Shown here in pieces: positions 16,935 through 24,269 of a stretch of 64,000 nucleotides of DNA (position 1 is its first letter; each line of letters begins with the position of its first letter). The DNA lies in NCBI RefSeq assembly GCF_040361335.1, contig NZ_APNM01000005.1:1-64000 (forward strand), written 5' to 3'. The notes under the pieces were generated by a model. That model ran no database searches. It worked only from the letters and a program-made list of their open reading frames with translations, and was not told where the DNA came from. The DNA is from APNM01 sp040361335. GTDB taxonomy: Bacteria; Pseudomonadota; Gammaproteobacteria; Nevskiales; Salinisphaeraceae. The position numbers and the translations under genes were made by a program.

Positions 16935-17053
16935 ACGGGCGCGTGATGATACCCGATGCGGACGTGGCGGGAAAGGCGAATGTCTGGCGCGGAACGGCAT
17001 CCGTCCCGCCCGATCACCGTGAAGACGCCGGCAGGGCATATTGAAGACGCGCG

Positions 17054-17815
17054 CTAAAGCATCTCGGCCAACGCCGGCAAGGCCTGTGCCGCCCGCTCGC
17101 GCACGCGGATGTCCACCAGCCGGGAGATCTCGCTGTCGCCGGGATTGATCTCGATGGTGGGCACACCGCGACGGGCGGCATCGACGATCGGCCCCGCGAT
17201 ATAGGGGAACACGGCGGTGGTGCCCACACTGATCACGGCATCCGGCAAATCGCCGAGGGCGCGCTCGTAGGCGCTGACCGCGGCCGGCGGCAGCATCTCC
17301 CCGAACAGCACCACGTCCGGCCGGATCACGCCGCCGCAGTCCGGACACAGCGGCGGCAGTCCCTCGATGTGGCTGAAGTCGGTCACCGTCTCCCGATGGC
17401 CGCAGCCGGTGCAGTACAGCGACTGGATGTTGCCGTGCATCTCGATCACGTCGGTGCTGCCGGCGCGGCGATGGAAACCGTCGACGTTCTGGGTGATCAC
17501 GCGCAGCGAGTCGAAACGCGGCTCCATGCGGGCCAGCGCACGATGGCCCTCGTTGGGCGCCGCACCCCGGCAGGCGGCCTCGATCTGGCCGATGTATTTC
17601 CAGGTCAGGCCCGGATCGCGCTGGAACATCGGCCCGGACAACGCCTCCTCGATGGGCACGGCATCCTCCGTGGCGGCATCCTCGTATAGACCGCCGACGC
17701 CGCGATAGGTGGGCAGGCCCGAGTCCGCGGAGATGCCGGCGCCGGTGATGACGAGCACGCGGCGCGCCTCGCGCAGGACGGCGGCGACCTCGTGCAGGGT
17801 ATCGTGCTGATGCAT
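17054..17815 (-). CDS. NAD-dependent protein deacylase (sirtuin)
   Basis: A 253-residue SIR2-family enzyme that removes acyl groups from lysines using NAD. Signatures in order are VITGAGISADSGLPTYRG (about 22-39), the catalytic ITQNVDGFHRRAG and MHGN histidine region, the zinc cysteines YCTGCGH and CPDCGG, and IRPDVVLFGEMLP. GTTAVFPYIAGPIVDAA matches the NAD-binding end. The ATG at 17815 has GAGGG upstream; the longer open frame to 18046 lies antisense to the photolyase gene. The start codon overlaps that of the divergent photolyase frame if its ATG is used. Confidence 0.95.
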   Translation of the reverse strand: MHQHDTLHEVAAVLREARRVLVITGAGISADSGLPTYRGVGGLYEDAATEDAVPIEEALSGPMFQRDPGLTWKYIGQIEAACRGAAPNEGHRALARMEPRFDSLRVITQNVDGFHRRAGSTDVIEMHGNIQSLYCTGCGHRETVTDFSHIEGLPPLCPDCGGVIRPDVVLFGEMLPPAAVSAYERALGDLPDAVISVGTTAVFPYIAGPIVDAARRGVPTIEINPGDSEISRLVDIRVRERAAQALPALAEML

Positions 17816-19442
17816 GATGGCCCTCGGGGCAATCGGGCCGCCCAGAATAGCAGGACCGCAACGGGAGACGGCCATCGCACGCATCCGCAACCTGGCACTC
17901 GTGCTCGGCGACCAGCTCGCCTCCGAGCCGGCCGCGCTGGCGGGCCTGGACCCGGCGCATGACGCCGTCTGGATGGCCGAGAACGAGGCCGAAGCCACCC
18001 ATGTCTGGAGCCACAAGCAGCGTCTGGCGCTGTTCTTCGCCGCCATGCGTCACCATCGCGATGCCCTGCGCAAACGTGGCTGGACGGTCCACTATCACGC
18101 CCTGAAGGCCGACCGCCGGCGCGACAGCGGCCGGAATTTCGGTGCCATCCTGGCGGCGGCCGTGCGGCGGCTGCGGCCCGAAATGCTGATCGTGGCCGAG
18201 CCGGGCGACTGGCGGGTGCGTGCCCTGCTCGTCGCGACCGCCGAACGGCTGTCGGTGCCCCTGACGATCCGGCCGGACACGCATTTTTATTGCGGCACGG
18301 ACGAGTTCCGTGACTGGGCAGCGGGTCGCAAACGCCTGGTGATGGAGGACTTCTACCGACACATGCGGCGCCGCCACGACATCCTGATGCAGGGTAACGA
18401 CCCCGTCGGCGGACGCTGGAACCTGGACCGCGACAACCGCGAACGTTATCCGGCGGACGGCCCGCCGCCGACGCTTGGGCCCGTCAGCTTTCCGCCGGAC
18501 GCCGTCACCCGCGACGTGCTCGACCTGGTCGCAACCCGCTATCCCGACCATCCGGGCCGGCTCGAGGATTTCGACCTGCCGGTGACGCCGGCGCAGGCCC
18601 GCACCGCGCTGACCGACTTCGTCGGACACCGCCTGCCCGATTTCGGCCGCTGGCAGGACGCCATGTGGTCCGGCGAGGTGTTCGGGCACCACTCGCGCCT
18701 GTCCGCCGCCCTGAACCTGCACCTGCTCAATCCGCGCGAGGCGGTGGCGGCCGCCGTGGCCGCCCACGCCGAGGGCCGTGCGCCGCTGAACAGCGTCGAG
18801 GGCTTCGTGCGCCAGATCCTGGGCTGGCGCGAGTTCGTGCGGGGCGTCTACTGGCTGCACATGCCGGACTACGCCGACCGCAACGCGCTCGGCGCCGAGC
18901 TGCCCGTGCCCCGCGCCTACTGGGACGGTGAGACGGACATGCGCTGCGTGAGCGAGAGCATGCGCGGCGTGCTCGATCACGGCTACGCCCATCACATCCA
19001 GCGGCTGATGGTACTGGGGCTATTCGCGCTGCTGGCTGGCGTCGACCCGAAAGCCTTCCACGAATGGCACATGGCCATGTACTGCGACGCCGTAGATTGG
19101 GTCAGTCTGCCCAACGCCCTGGGCATGAGCCAGTACGGCGACGGCGGGCTGCTCGCCACCAAGCCGTACTGTGCTTCCGGCAACTACATTCACCGCATGA
19201 GCGATTATTGCCGTGGCTGCCGCTTCGATCACCGCCGTGCCAGCGGTGCCGACGCCTGCCCCGTGACCACGCTCTACTGGGATTTTCTAGACCGCCACCA
19301 CGACAAGCTGCGGGGAAACCGGCGCCTGGTATTCCAGGTCAAGAACCTGGAGAGAAAGCGCCGCGACCGGCCGGAGATGGCCGCCATCCGCAACCGCGCG
19401 GTCGAGCTGCGCCGCCGGCTGGCCGCCGGCGAATTTATCTGA
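17814..19442 (+). CDS. Fe-S cluster-containing (6-4)-type photolyase/cryptochrome (FeS-BCP)
   Basis: About 520-542 residues of the bacterial cryptochrome/photolyase-related family typified by Agrobacterium PhrB, which repairs (6-4) photoproducts with FAD and carries a 4Fe-4S cluster. The N-terminal Rossmann part begins RIRNLALVLGDQL. The C-terminal part holds cysteines in MYCDAVDW, SDYCRGC and ACPVTT, the expected cluster ligands, with the FAD-binding region around LNSVEGFVRQILGWREFVRG. The start is uncertain. The first ATG (17814) overlaps the divergent sirtuin start and lacks a good ribosome site, whereas GGGAG at 17863 precedes an in-frame ATC at 17874 that would give the usual family N-terminus. 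The gene is paired with a CPD photolyase 23 bp downstream. Confidence 0.9.
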   Translation: MMALGAIGPPRIAGPQRETAIARIRNLALVLGDQLASEPAALAGLDPAHDAVWMAENEAEATHVWSHKQRLALFFAAMRHHRDALRKRGWTVHYHALKADRRRDSGRNFGAILAAAVRRLRPEMLIVAEPGDWRVRALLVATAERLSVPLTIRPDTHFYCGTDEFRDWAAGRKRLVMEDFYRHMRRRHDILMQGNDPVGGRWNLDRDNRERYPADGPPPTLGPVSFPPDAVTRDVLDLVATRYPDHPGRLEDFDLPVTPAQARTALTDFVGHRLPDFGRWQDAMWSGEVFGHHSRLSAALNLHLLNPREAVAAAVAAHAEGRAPLNSVEGFVRQILGWREFVRGVYWLHMPDYADRNALGAELPVPRAYWDGETDMRCVSESMRGVLDHGYAHHIQRLMVLGLFALLAGVDPKAFHEWHMAMYCDAVDWVSLPNALGMSQYGDGGLLATKPYCASGNYIHRMSDYCRGCRFDHRRASGADACPVTTLYWDFLDRHHDKLRGNRRLVFQVKNLERKRRDRPEMAAIRNRAVELRRRLAAGEFI

Positions 19443-19465
19443 TCGACGACGGGAGACGAGCGCAC

Positions 19466-20899
19466 ATGACCGCACGCGCCATCCTCTGGTTTCGCCGCGA
19501 CCTGCGGCTGGCCGACAACCCCGCCCTGCTGGCGGCGCTCAAGCACGGTGAGGTGCTGCCCGTGTACCTGCACGCACCCGACGAGGAAGCCCCCTGGGCG
19601 CCGGGCGGGGCCCAGCGGGTCTGGCTGCACCGGTCCCTGACCGCGCTCGACGAATCCCTGCGGCGCCACGGCAGCCGCCTGATCGTGCGCCGCGGGCCCA
19701 GCCTGGCGGCCCTCCAGGAGCTGATCGCGGAGTCGGGGGCAGATGCCGTGTTCTGGAACCGGCTCTACGAACCGGCCGTGATCGACCGCGACAAGACGAT
19801 CAAGCACCGCCTCCGGGACGACGGCATCCAGGCCGCCAGCCACAATGCCGCCCTGCTCCGCGAGCCCTGGGAGATCGCCACCGGGGAAGGCACGCCCTAC
19901 AAGGTCTTCACGCCCTTCCGCAAGGCGCTGTACGGCGAACCCATGGCGCCGCCGCGACCCGCGCCCGAGCGCCTGCCGCCGGTGCCGGACGCGATCCGCG
20001 GCGTCGACATCGAGGCACTGGGCCTGTTGCCGGAGATTCCCTGGCACCGGGGCATCCTGGAAACCTGGCGGCCCGGCGAGGACGGCGCGCATGCGGCCCT
20101 GGAGGGCTTCCTCAACGAGGCCGCGGCCGGCTACGCCGACGACCGCGACCGGCCCGGCCGGGCCGGCACCTCGCGGTTGTCGCCGCATCTGCATTTCGGC
20201 GAGATCGGCCCGCGCCAGGTCTGGCACCGCGTGCACGAATGGCAGGGGGACGGCGGCGGCGACCACGGCGCCGGCGTGTTCCTCTCCGAAGTGGCCTGGC
20301 GGGAATTCGCCCACCACCTGCTCTACCACTTCCCGCATACGCCCGAACGGCCGCTGGACCCGCGGTTCGAGGATTTTCCCTGGGCCGACAACGACACGGC
20401 GCTGGCGGCCTGGCAAGACGGCCGCACCGGGATTCCCATGGTCGACGCCGGCATGCGCGAACTCTGGCACACCGGCTGGATGCACAACCGCGTGCGCATG
20501 GTGGTGGCCTCGTTTCTCACCAAGAACCTGCGCCTGCCCTGGCAGCACGGCGCGCGCTGGTTCTGGGACACGCTGGTCGATGCCGATTTGGCCAACAATA
20601 CGCTCGGCTGGCAGTGGACCGCCGGCTGCGGCGCCGACGCGGCACCCTTCTTCCGTATCTTCAACCCGGCACGCCAGGGCGAGCGCTTCGATCCCGACGG
20701 CGACTACGTCCGCGCGTGGGTACCGGAACTGGCCGGACTGCCGGACCGCCATATCCATGCCCCCTGGGCGGCGCCGCGGGACGCGCTGAAGGAGGCCGGA
20801 ATCGCGCTCGGCGACGATTATCCGGCCCCCCTGGTCGACCTCAAGGCCTCCCGGCGCGAGGCGCTGACCGCGTTCGAACGGATCAAGAAGAAGGGCTGA
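19466..20899 (+). CDS. phrB: Deoxyribodipyrimidine photo-lyase (class I CPD photolyase)
   Basis: A 477-residue class I photolyase that repairs cyclobutane pyrimidine dimers using light and FADH. It opens with the typical AILWFRRDLRLADNPAL. GTSRLSPHLHFGEI (FAD pocket) and WREFAHHLLYHFP follow, and the C-terminal half has GMRELWHTGWMHNRVRMVVA, FLTKNLRLPWQHG and WQWTAGCGADAAPFFRIFNP. The ATG at 19466 has GGGAG about 11 nt upstream; a longer upstream frame overlaps the previous gene and is not needed. Together with the Fe-S photolyase this covers both main UV lesions, implying life in light-exposed habitat. Confidence 0.95.
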   Translation: MTARAILWFRRDLRLADNPALLAALKHGEVLPVYLHAPDEEAPWAPGGAQRVWLHRSLTALDESLRRHGSRLIVRRGPSLAALQELIAESGADAVFWNRLYEPAVIDRDKTIKHRLRDDGIQAASHNAALLREPWEIATGEGTPYKVFTPFRKALYGEPMAPPRPAPERLPPVPDAIRGVDIEALGLLPEIPWHRGILETWRPGEDGAHAALEGFLNEAAAGYADDRDRPGRAGTSRLSPHLHFGEIGPRQVWHRVHEWQGDGGGDHGAGVFLSEVAWREFAHHLLYHFPHTPERPLDPRFEDFPWADNDTALAAWQDGRTGIPMVDAGMRELWHTGWMHNRVRMVVASFLTKNLRLPWQHGARWFWDTLVDADLANNTLGWQWTAGCGADAAPFFRIFNPARQGERFDPDGDYVRAWVPELAGLPDRHIHAPWAAPRDALKEAGIALGDDYPAPLVDLKASRREALTAFERIKKKG

Positions 20900-20902
20900 G
20901 AT

Positions 20903-20919
20903 GGTGTCAGTGTGACACC
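20903..20919. repeat. Short palindrome just after phrB
   Basis: GGTGTCA (20903-20909) and TGACACC (20913-20919) form a perfect 7-bp inverted repeat with a 3-nt spacer, 3 bp past the phrB stop. It may be part of a terminator or a second operator for the TetR gene that follows. Confidence 0.5.
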
Positions 20920-20951
20920 GCGGTATAACCCACGGAATTCAAAAGTTCATC

Positions 20952-20980
20952 TGTCCCGATAGACGGGACAGGGCTATACT
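20952..20980 (+). promoter_or_regulatory. TetR operator overlapping the TetR gene promoter
   Basis: TGTCCCG (20952-20958) and CGGGACA (20964-20970) form a perfect 7-bp palindrome with a 5-nt spacer, followed 4 bp later by the -10 hexamer TATACT (20975-20980). The palindrome occupies the -35/spacer region of the gene starting at 21010, the usual position for autorepression. Confidence 0.65.
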
Positions 20981-21009
20981 GCGTCATTTTCACGGCCAGG
21001 GGAGACGGA

Positions 21010-21645
21010 ATGCCCAGAAAACCGGCCAGCCAACAGGGCGACACCGTCCGCGACATCCGCGAGGCAGCCTTCGTCCTGTTCGGACGCTATGGCTACGATG
21101 GTGTTTCCATCGGCGACATCGCCGCCGCCGCGGGTCTGAGCAAGGGCGCCCTCTACTGGCACTTCAGCGGCAAGACGGACCTGTTCCTGGACTGCCTCAA
21201 GCGCCTGCACCGCATCTTCGAAGAGTGCATCTTCACCCCGATGCAGAACGAACCGCACCCCGGAAAACGCATCATCCTGATGTTCCGGGGCGTGGGCACC
21301 ATGCTGGAGAACCCCCGCGTGACCGAGGGCGTGGGCGGCTTCTGGCTGGGCGCCAACAGCACCCGCATGAGCGAGGTACAGACGGTACAGCGCGCCTTCG
21401 AGCGGCGTACCGCCCGGGTCATACGCGACACCCTCGCGGAGGGCACCGAGCAGGGCCTGTTCAATCTGCACGACGACATCGACGCCATGTCGCACGCCAC
21501 CATCGCCGTCATGGAGGCCATCATCCTGCCTCTGCGCCACCAGAGCGCGGAAGAGGCCCACCAGATCCTGGGGGTGCTCGCCCGGACCGTGTTCCGTGCC
21601 TACGGCACCTCGGAGGACGTGGCGGCCATGGCCGACAGGTTCTAG
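21010..21645 (+). CDS. TetR/AcrR-family transcriptional regulator
   Basis: A 211-residue regulator. The DNA-binding region reads AAFVLFGRYGYDGVSIGDI, then AAAAGLSKGALYWHFSGKTDLF, a canonical TetR helix-turn-helix. The C-terminal all-helical domain resembles AcrR-type effector domains and gives no clue to the ligand. A palindromic operator with a TATACT box lies 30-58 bp upstream, so autoregulation is likely. No transporter or enzyme gene adjoins it on the same strand; the next 420 bp are repeats. Confidence 0.9.
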   Translation: MPRKPASQQGDTVRDIREAAFVLFGRYGYDGVSIGDIAAAAGLSKGALYWHFSGKTDLFLDCLKRLHRIFEECIFTPMQNEPHPGKRIILMFRGVGTMLENPRVTEGVGGFWLGANSTRMSEVQTVQRAFERRTARVIRDTLAEGTEQGLFNLHDDIDAMSHATIAVMEAIILPLRHQSAEEAHQILGVLARTVFRAYGTSEDVAAMADRF

Positions 21646-21693
21646 CATCCAATCCGTTGGATTCCGGACAAGGCGCTACACCGATCCTGTGTT

Positions 21694-21794
21694 CCCTCTC
21701 CCCGCCGGGGAGAGGGTCAGGGTGAGGGGATTACGACAGCGCGGCCAGCCGCGCTACCCCCTCTTCCCGACCTTCTCCCCCAAGGGGGAGAAGG
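21694..21794. repeat. Composite intergenic repeat of three consecutive hairpins
   Basis: Three perfect stems follow one another: CCCTCTCCCC/GGGGAGAGGG (21694-21716), AGCGCGGC/GCCGCGCT (21738-21755) and CCTTCTCCCCC/GGGGGAGAAGG (21771-21794). The wording (GGGGAGAGGGTCAGGGTGAGGG) resembles short dispersed intergenic repeats seen in many proteobacteria. Bases 21646-22066 hold no gene, only this element, further inverted repeats and a terminator. Confidence 0.7.
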
Positions 21795-21936
21795 AGAAAA
21801 ACCGGCTGCCTAAGGCGGGAGTCTGCGAATGCCCGATCAGCAGCTTATTGAGCCACTTGATTATTAAATCGTTCGTCAAATACCCGAAATCCGTTTCGGG
21901 ATTTAGCACGCGCGGACAGGCCACCCATGGCCTGCG

Positions 21937-21981
21937 TTATTGATCCGCGAGCATTCGTCTATTTGATGAACGGATCAATAA
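21937..21981. repeat. 11-bp inverted repeat in the convergent spacer
   Basis: TTATTGATCCG (21937-21947) and CGGATCAATAA (21971-21981) are perfect complements separated by 23 bp. A shorter stem, CCCGAAA/TTTCGGG (21883-21900), lies just before. Both are between the TetR gene and the convergent secreted-protein gene and may serve plus-strand termination. Confidence 0.5.
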
Positions 21982-21987
21982 ACAGAC

Positions 21988-22018
21988 ATAAAAAAACGCC
22001 GCGGCATAAGCCGCGGCG
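21988..22018 (-). terminator. Rho-independent terminator of the large hendecad-repeat gene
   Basis: CGCCGCGGC (21997-22005) pairs with GCCGCGGCG (22010-22018) around ATAA, followed on the minus strand by a run of seven T. It lies 48 bp beyond the stop at 22067. Confidence 0.85.
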
Positions 22019-22066
22019 CAATGTGTCGCACGTTATGCGTGCGATCCGGTTTTATCGTGCCGGGTC

Positions 22067-23371
22067 TTACGGTGCCGGCAGACCGCCCTCCGGCGCCTGG
22101 TTCTGGAGCTGCTCGACCAGGGCCGCCAACTGCTCCTGCAGCACCGCGGGATCGGTCGGCAGACCCTCGGGCGGCTCGAGACCGCCACCGCCCTCCGGCG
22201 GGATACCGCCCAGGGCATCCTCCAGCGGGCCGGTCACGGCACCCGGATCACTCGGCAGACCCTCCGGCGGCTCCAGACCGCCGCCGCCCTCGGGCGGGAA
22301 CTGGCCGATCGCGTCCTCGATCGGTCCGGTCAGGTCACCGGGCCCGCCCGGCAGCTCGGGCAGGTCGCCGGGACCCGCGGGCAGACCGGGCAGGCCGCCA
22401 CCGCCGCCGCCTTCTTCGGGACCGCCACGTTCGATATCCGCGGCAAAACCGGCGGCCGTGTCGGCGATGCCGTTGCCCAGGGCGTCGGTCGTGTCGGCCA
22501 CGGTGTCACCGGTGACCTCGGAGCCGTCGCCGGCGAAGGTGGCGACGTTCTCGGCGGAATCGTCGGCCGCGCCGACCAGGATCTCGCCGCCCTGCACCAG
22601 CGGGTTCGGCTCCGGTTCGCCCGGATCGTCGCCGCCACCGGCATTGGAGGCGCGCTCGATCACGAGCTGGGTATCCGACGCCCCCTTCTGCAGGATGCGG
22701 GCGCCTTCCTCGGCGCCGGCGGTCAACGTGGCCTCGGTGTTACCGGCACCGTTTTCGAGCGCCGCCTGACCCTGGGCCGCGCTGTTGGTCAGCGCCGCCT
22801 GACCGGTCGCCAACGCGGCTTCCGGATCCTGCGAGGCGAGGCCCTCGGACAGTGCCTGGAGACCGCCGTCGAGACCGGTCGGGTCCGCGGAGTCGGCGCC
22901 GAACGCGGCCTCGGAGCCTTCCTCGACGCCCTGGGCCAAGGCATCGCCACCGCCACGGACACCGTCCGCGACCGCGGCGCCGGTGGCCTGCACGCCGCCG
23001 TCACCCGGTGCGTCCGGATTGTCCTGGAGGCCGGTGCCCAGGGCTTCGCCGCCCTCTTCGAGACCCACGGTCAACGGATTCTCGCCGGGGCCGCCGCCTC
23101 CGCCCTCACCGGGATCGGGGGCCAGCCCCTGCAGTTGCTCGCCGGCACCCGTGAGGATGTCGGCCTGGCGCATGGCGAAACCCTCGACCAGCGGTTGCCC
23201 CTCGGCGAGGCCGCCAGCCAGTGCGTTGCCGACGTCGGTGCCCGTCGCCAGCAGCGCGTCCAGACCGCTGGACGGCGTGTCCGGGGCTGCCGGCGGCGCC
23301 GGCAGTTGGGCCACGGCGAGGCCGCTCGAGCCCGCGAGCGCGAAGCCCGCTATCAATGCCATCTTGCGCAT
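22067..23371 (-). CDS. Secreted acidic 11-residue (hendecad) repeat protein, large
   Basis: A 434-residue exported protein of unknown function. Residues 1-21 form a signal peptide (GLAVAQ). The mature protein has no Cys, Trp or Tyr, almost no Lys, and is acidic and Gly/Ala-rich. Two blocks show exact 11-residue periodicity: residues 188-242 (ATGQAALTNSA, AQGQAALENGA, GNTEATLTAGA, EEGARILQKGA and so on) and 256-310 (NPLVQGGEILV, GAADDSAENVA and so on). The second block aligns with the repeats of the neighbouring 204-residue protein. Residues 340-403 are two 32-residue Pro/Gly/Glu repeats. The start has AGGAGG upstream. Hendecads suggest amphipathic helices, as in LEA or synuclein-like proteins, possibly surface- or membrane-binding. 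Its neighbours are a paralogue upstream and a TpsB-like gene. Confidence 0.8.
   Translation of the reverse strand: MRKMALIAGFALAGSSGLAVAQLPAPPAAPDTPSSGLDALLATGTDVGNALAGGLAEGQPLVEGFAMRQADILTGAGEQLQGLAPDPGEGGGGGPGENPLTVGLEEGGEALGTGLQDNPDAPGDGGVQATGAAVADGVRGGGDALAQGVEEGSEAAFGADSADPTGLDGGLQALSEGLASQDPEAALATGQAALTNSAAQGQAALENGAGNTEATLTAGAEEGARILQKGASDTQLVIERASNAGGGDDPGEPEPNPLVQGGEILVGAADDSAENVATFAGDGSEVTGDTVADTTDALGNGIADTAAGFAADIERGGPEEGGGGGGLPGLPAGPGDLPELPGGPGDLTGPIEDAIGQFPPEGGGGLEPPEGLPSDPGAVTGPLEDALGGIPPEGGGGLEPPEGLPTDPAVLQEQLAALVEQLQNQAPEGGLPAP
22163..22354. repeat. Two tandem 96-bp coding repeats
   Basis: Within the large hendecad-repeat gene, a 32-codon unit (running from LPGGPGDLTGPIEDAIGQ or LPSDPGAVTGPLEDALGG to GGGGLEPPEG) occurs twice in tandem, with partial units on each side. 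The two full copies differ at several codons, so they are not freshly duplicated. Confidence 0.75.
22442..22810. repeat. Two hendecad (33-bp) repeat blocks in the large secreted protein
   Basis: Codons 188-242 (22646-22810) and 256-310 (22442-22606) each make five consecutive 11-residue units. The pattern places small residues at fixed positions and a hydrophobic pair near positions 6-7 or 9-11. The blocks are separated by a GGGDDPGEPEP linker. Confidence 0.7.
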
Positions 23372-23428
23372 GATGACTCCTCCTGACGTTTGGTGTTCGT
23401 ACCACGTACGCAATCCGGATGTACGCGG

Positions 23429-23451
23429 ATGCCTACTTCTTGTGTAGGCAT
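23429..23451. promoter_or_regulatory. Perfect hairpin between the two secreted-protein genes
   Basis: ATGCCTAC (23429-23436) pairs with GTAGGCAT (23444-23451). It lies 58 bp upstream of the large protein's start, in a stretch containing GTAC at 23401, 23406, 23421 and 23455. It is followed by T on the plus strand only, so on the coding strand it is more likely an operator or mRNA structure than a terminator. Confidence 0.4.
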
Positions 23452-23509
23452 TTTCGTACACCACCTTCCTCCTGCGACGGAAGGTTGTCAAGAGAGAGTC
23501 CGGCGCCGC

Positions 23510-24124
23510 TCAGATCGGGTCGGGGCCTTGCGCCGCGGTCGCGGAATCGCGGGCGCCGCCGATGCAGCCCCCGCGGGCCGTGGCGGCCTCCGGCCGCACC
23601 GGCGCCGCGGGCCCGGCCGACGCATCCTCGGCGGGCGGCGCCCCCGAGCATAACGTGACTCGCGTCGTCAGCCGGGCGTCGCCGACATCACCCGGATCGT
23701 CGCCGTCGCCGCCACCACCGGGCACGGTGCCGTCGCCCGCGAGAGCGCCGCCGAGCACGGCGCTGCCGTCGGCGACGGCGTCCGCGGTCACGCCGGTTGC
23801 CCCGTCCGCGGCCTCGGCACCGGCGCCGGCCGTATCGTCCAGCCCGGCGGCCAGGACCTCGCCGGCCGTCGTCGCGTCGCCCGATGCCAGCGCGGACGAC
23901 GAATCGGCCACGCCCTGTCCGGCGATCGCCGACACGGATTCCGCGACATCCGCCGTCAGGCCGGTATAACCCCGACCCGCTTCCGAGAGCACCGATGCGC
24001 CGCCGGCACCCGCGCCGACCAGCACCTCGCCGCCGCCGACAATCAATCCGGCAGCGGCGTCGGGCGATTGCCCCGGGGCCGCCGCGGCCCAGCAGAGCCC
24101 CGTGATCAGGATGAGCGCACGCAT
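23510..24124 (-). CDS. Secreted 11-residue (hendecad) repeat protein, small
   Basis: A 204-residue exported protein of unknown function with a signal peptide (residues 1-19, ending AAAAPGQ). Residues 26-135 are ten uninterrupted 11-residue units, such as GLIVGGGEVLV, GAGAGGASVLS, EAGRGYTGLTA, DVAESVSAIAG and QGVADSSSALA, rich in Gly/Ala/Asp with regularly placed V/L. The first units match the GGEILVGA block of the larger neighbour, so the two are paralogues. A Gly/Asp linker and a tail with two cysteines (159, 187) follow. It lies upstream of the larger gene on the same strand and divergent from the TpsB-like gene (145 bp between starts). Shared regulation and secretion by that transporter are inferences. 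Confidence 0.75.
   Translation of the reverse strand: MRALILITGLCWAAAAPGQSPDAAAGLIVGGGEVLVGAGAGGASVLSEAGRGYTGLTADVAESVSAIAGQGVADSSSALASGDATTAGEVLAAGLDDTAGAGAEAADGATGVTADAVADGSAVLGGALAGDGTVPGGGGDGDDPGDVGDARLTTRVTLCSGAPPAEDASAGPAAPVRPEAATARGGCIGGARDSATAAQGPDPI
23720..24049. repeat. Ten tandem 33-bp (11-codon) repeats in the small secreted protein
   Basis: Codons 26-135 keep an exact 11-residue register with no insertion. Hydrophobic residues recur at the unit end and Gly/Ala/Asp fill the rest. The repeat is conserved at protein pattern level rather than as identical DNA. Confidence 0.75.
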
Positions 24125-24269
24125 CGTTCCCCTCCCCGCTGTGCGGACGTTTGCCTCGCGGCCACTTTAGCCCGGCTGCGCGTGTCTTGCGAAGTGCCCG
24201 GCAACCCGTCAGCATACCCCCAAACAAGGGACTAACCCGCAGACAGACTTTCCCGGAGGGGGAAAACGC

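Noticed and set aside
16782..18995. Minus-strand 737-codon open frame
   Set aside because: It runs antisense to the Fe-S photolyase, out of frame with the sirtuin, and through the tRNA. High GC keeps it open.
21694..21794. CRISPR-like repeat array
   Set aside because: The three hairpins differ in sequence and spacing, and there is no regular repeat-spacer pattern.
23720..24049. Ice-nucleation or RTX-type repeats in the secreted proteins
   Set aside because: The units are 11 residues without the GGxGxD calcium nonapeptide or ice-nucleation octapeptide.
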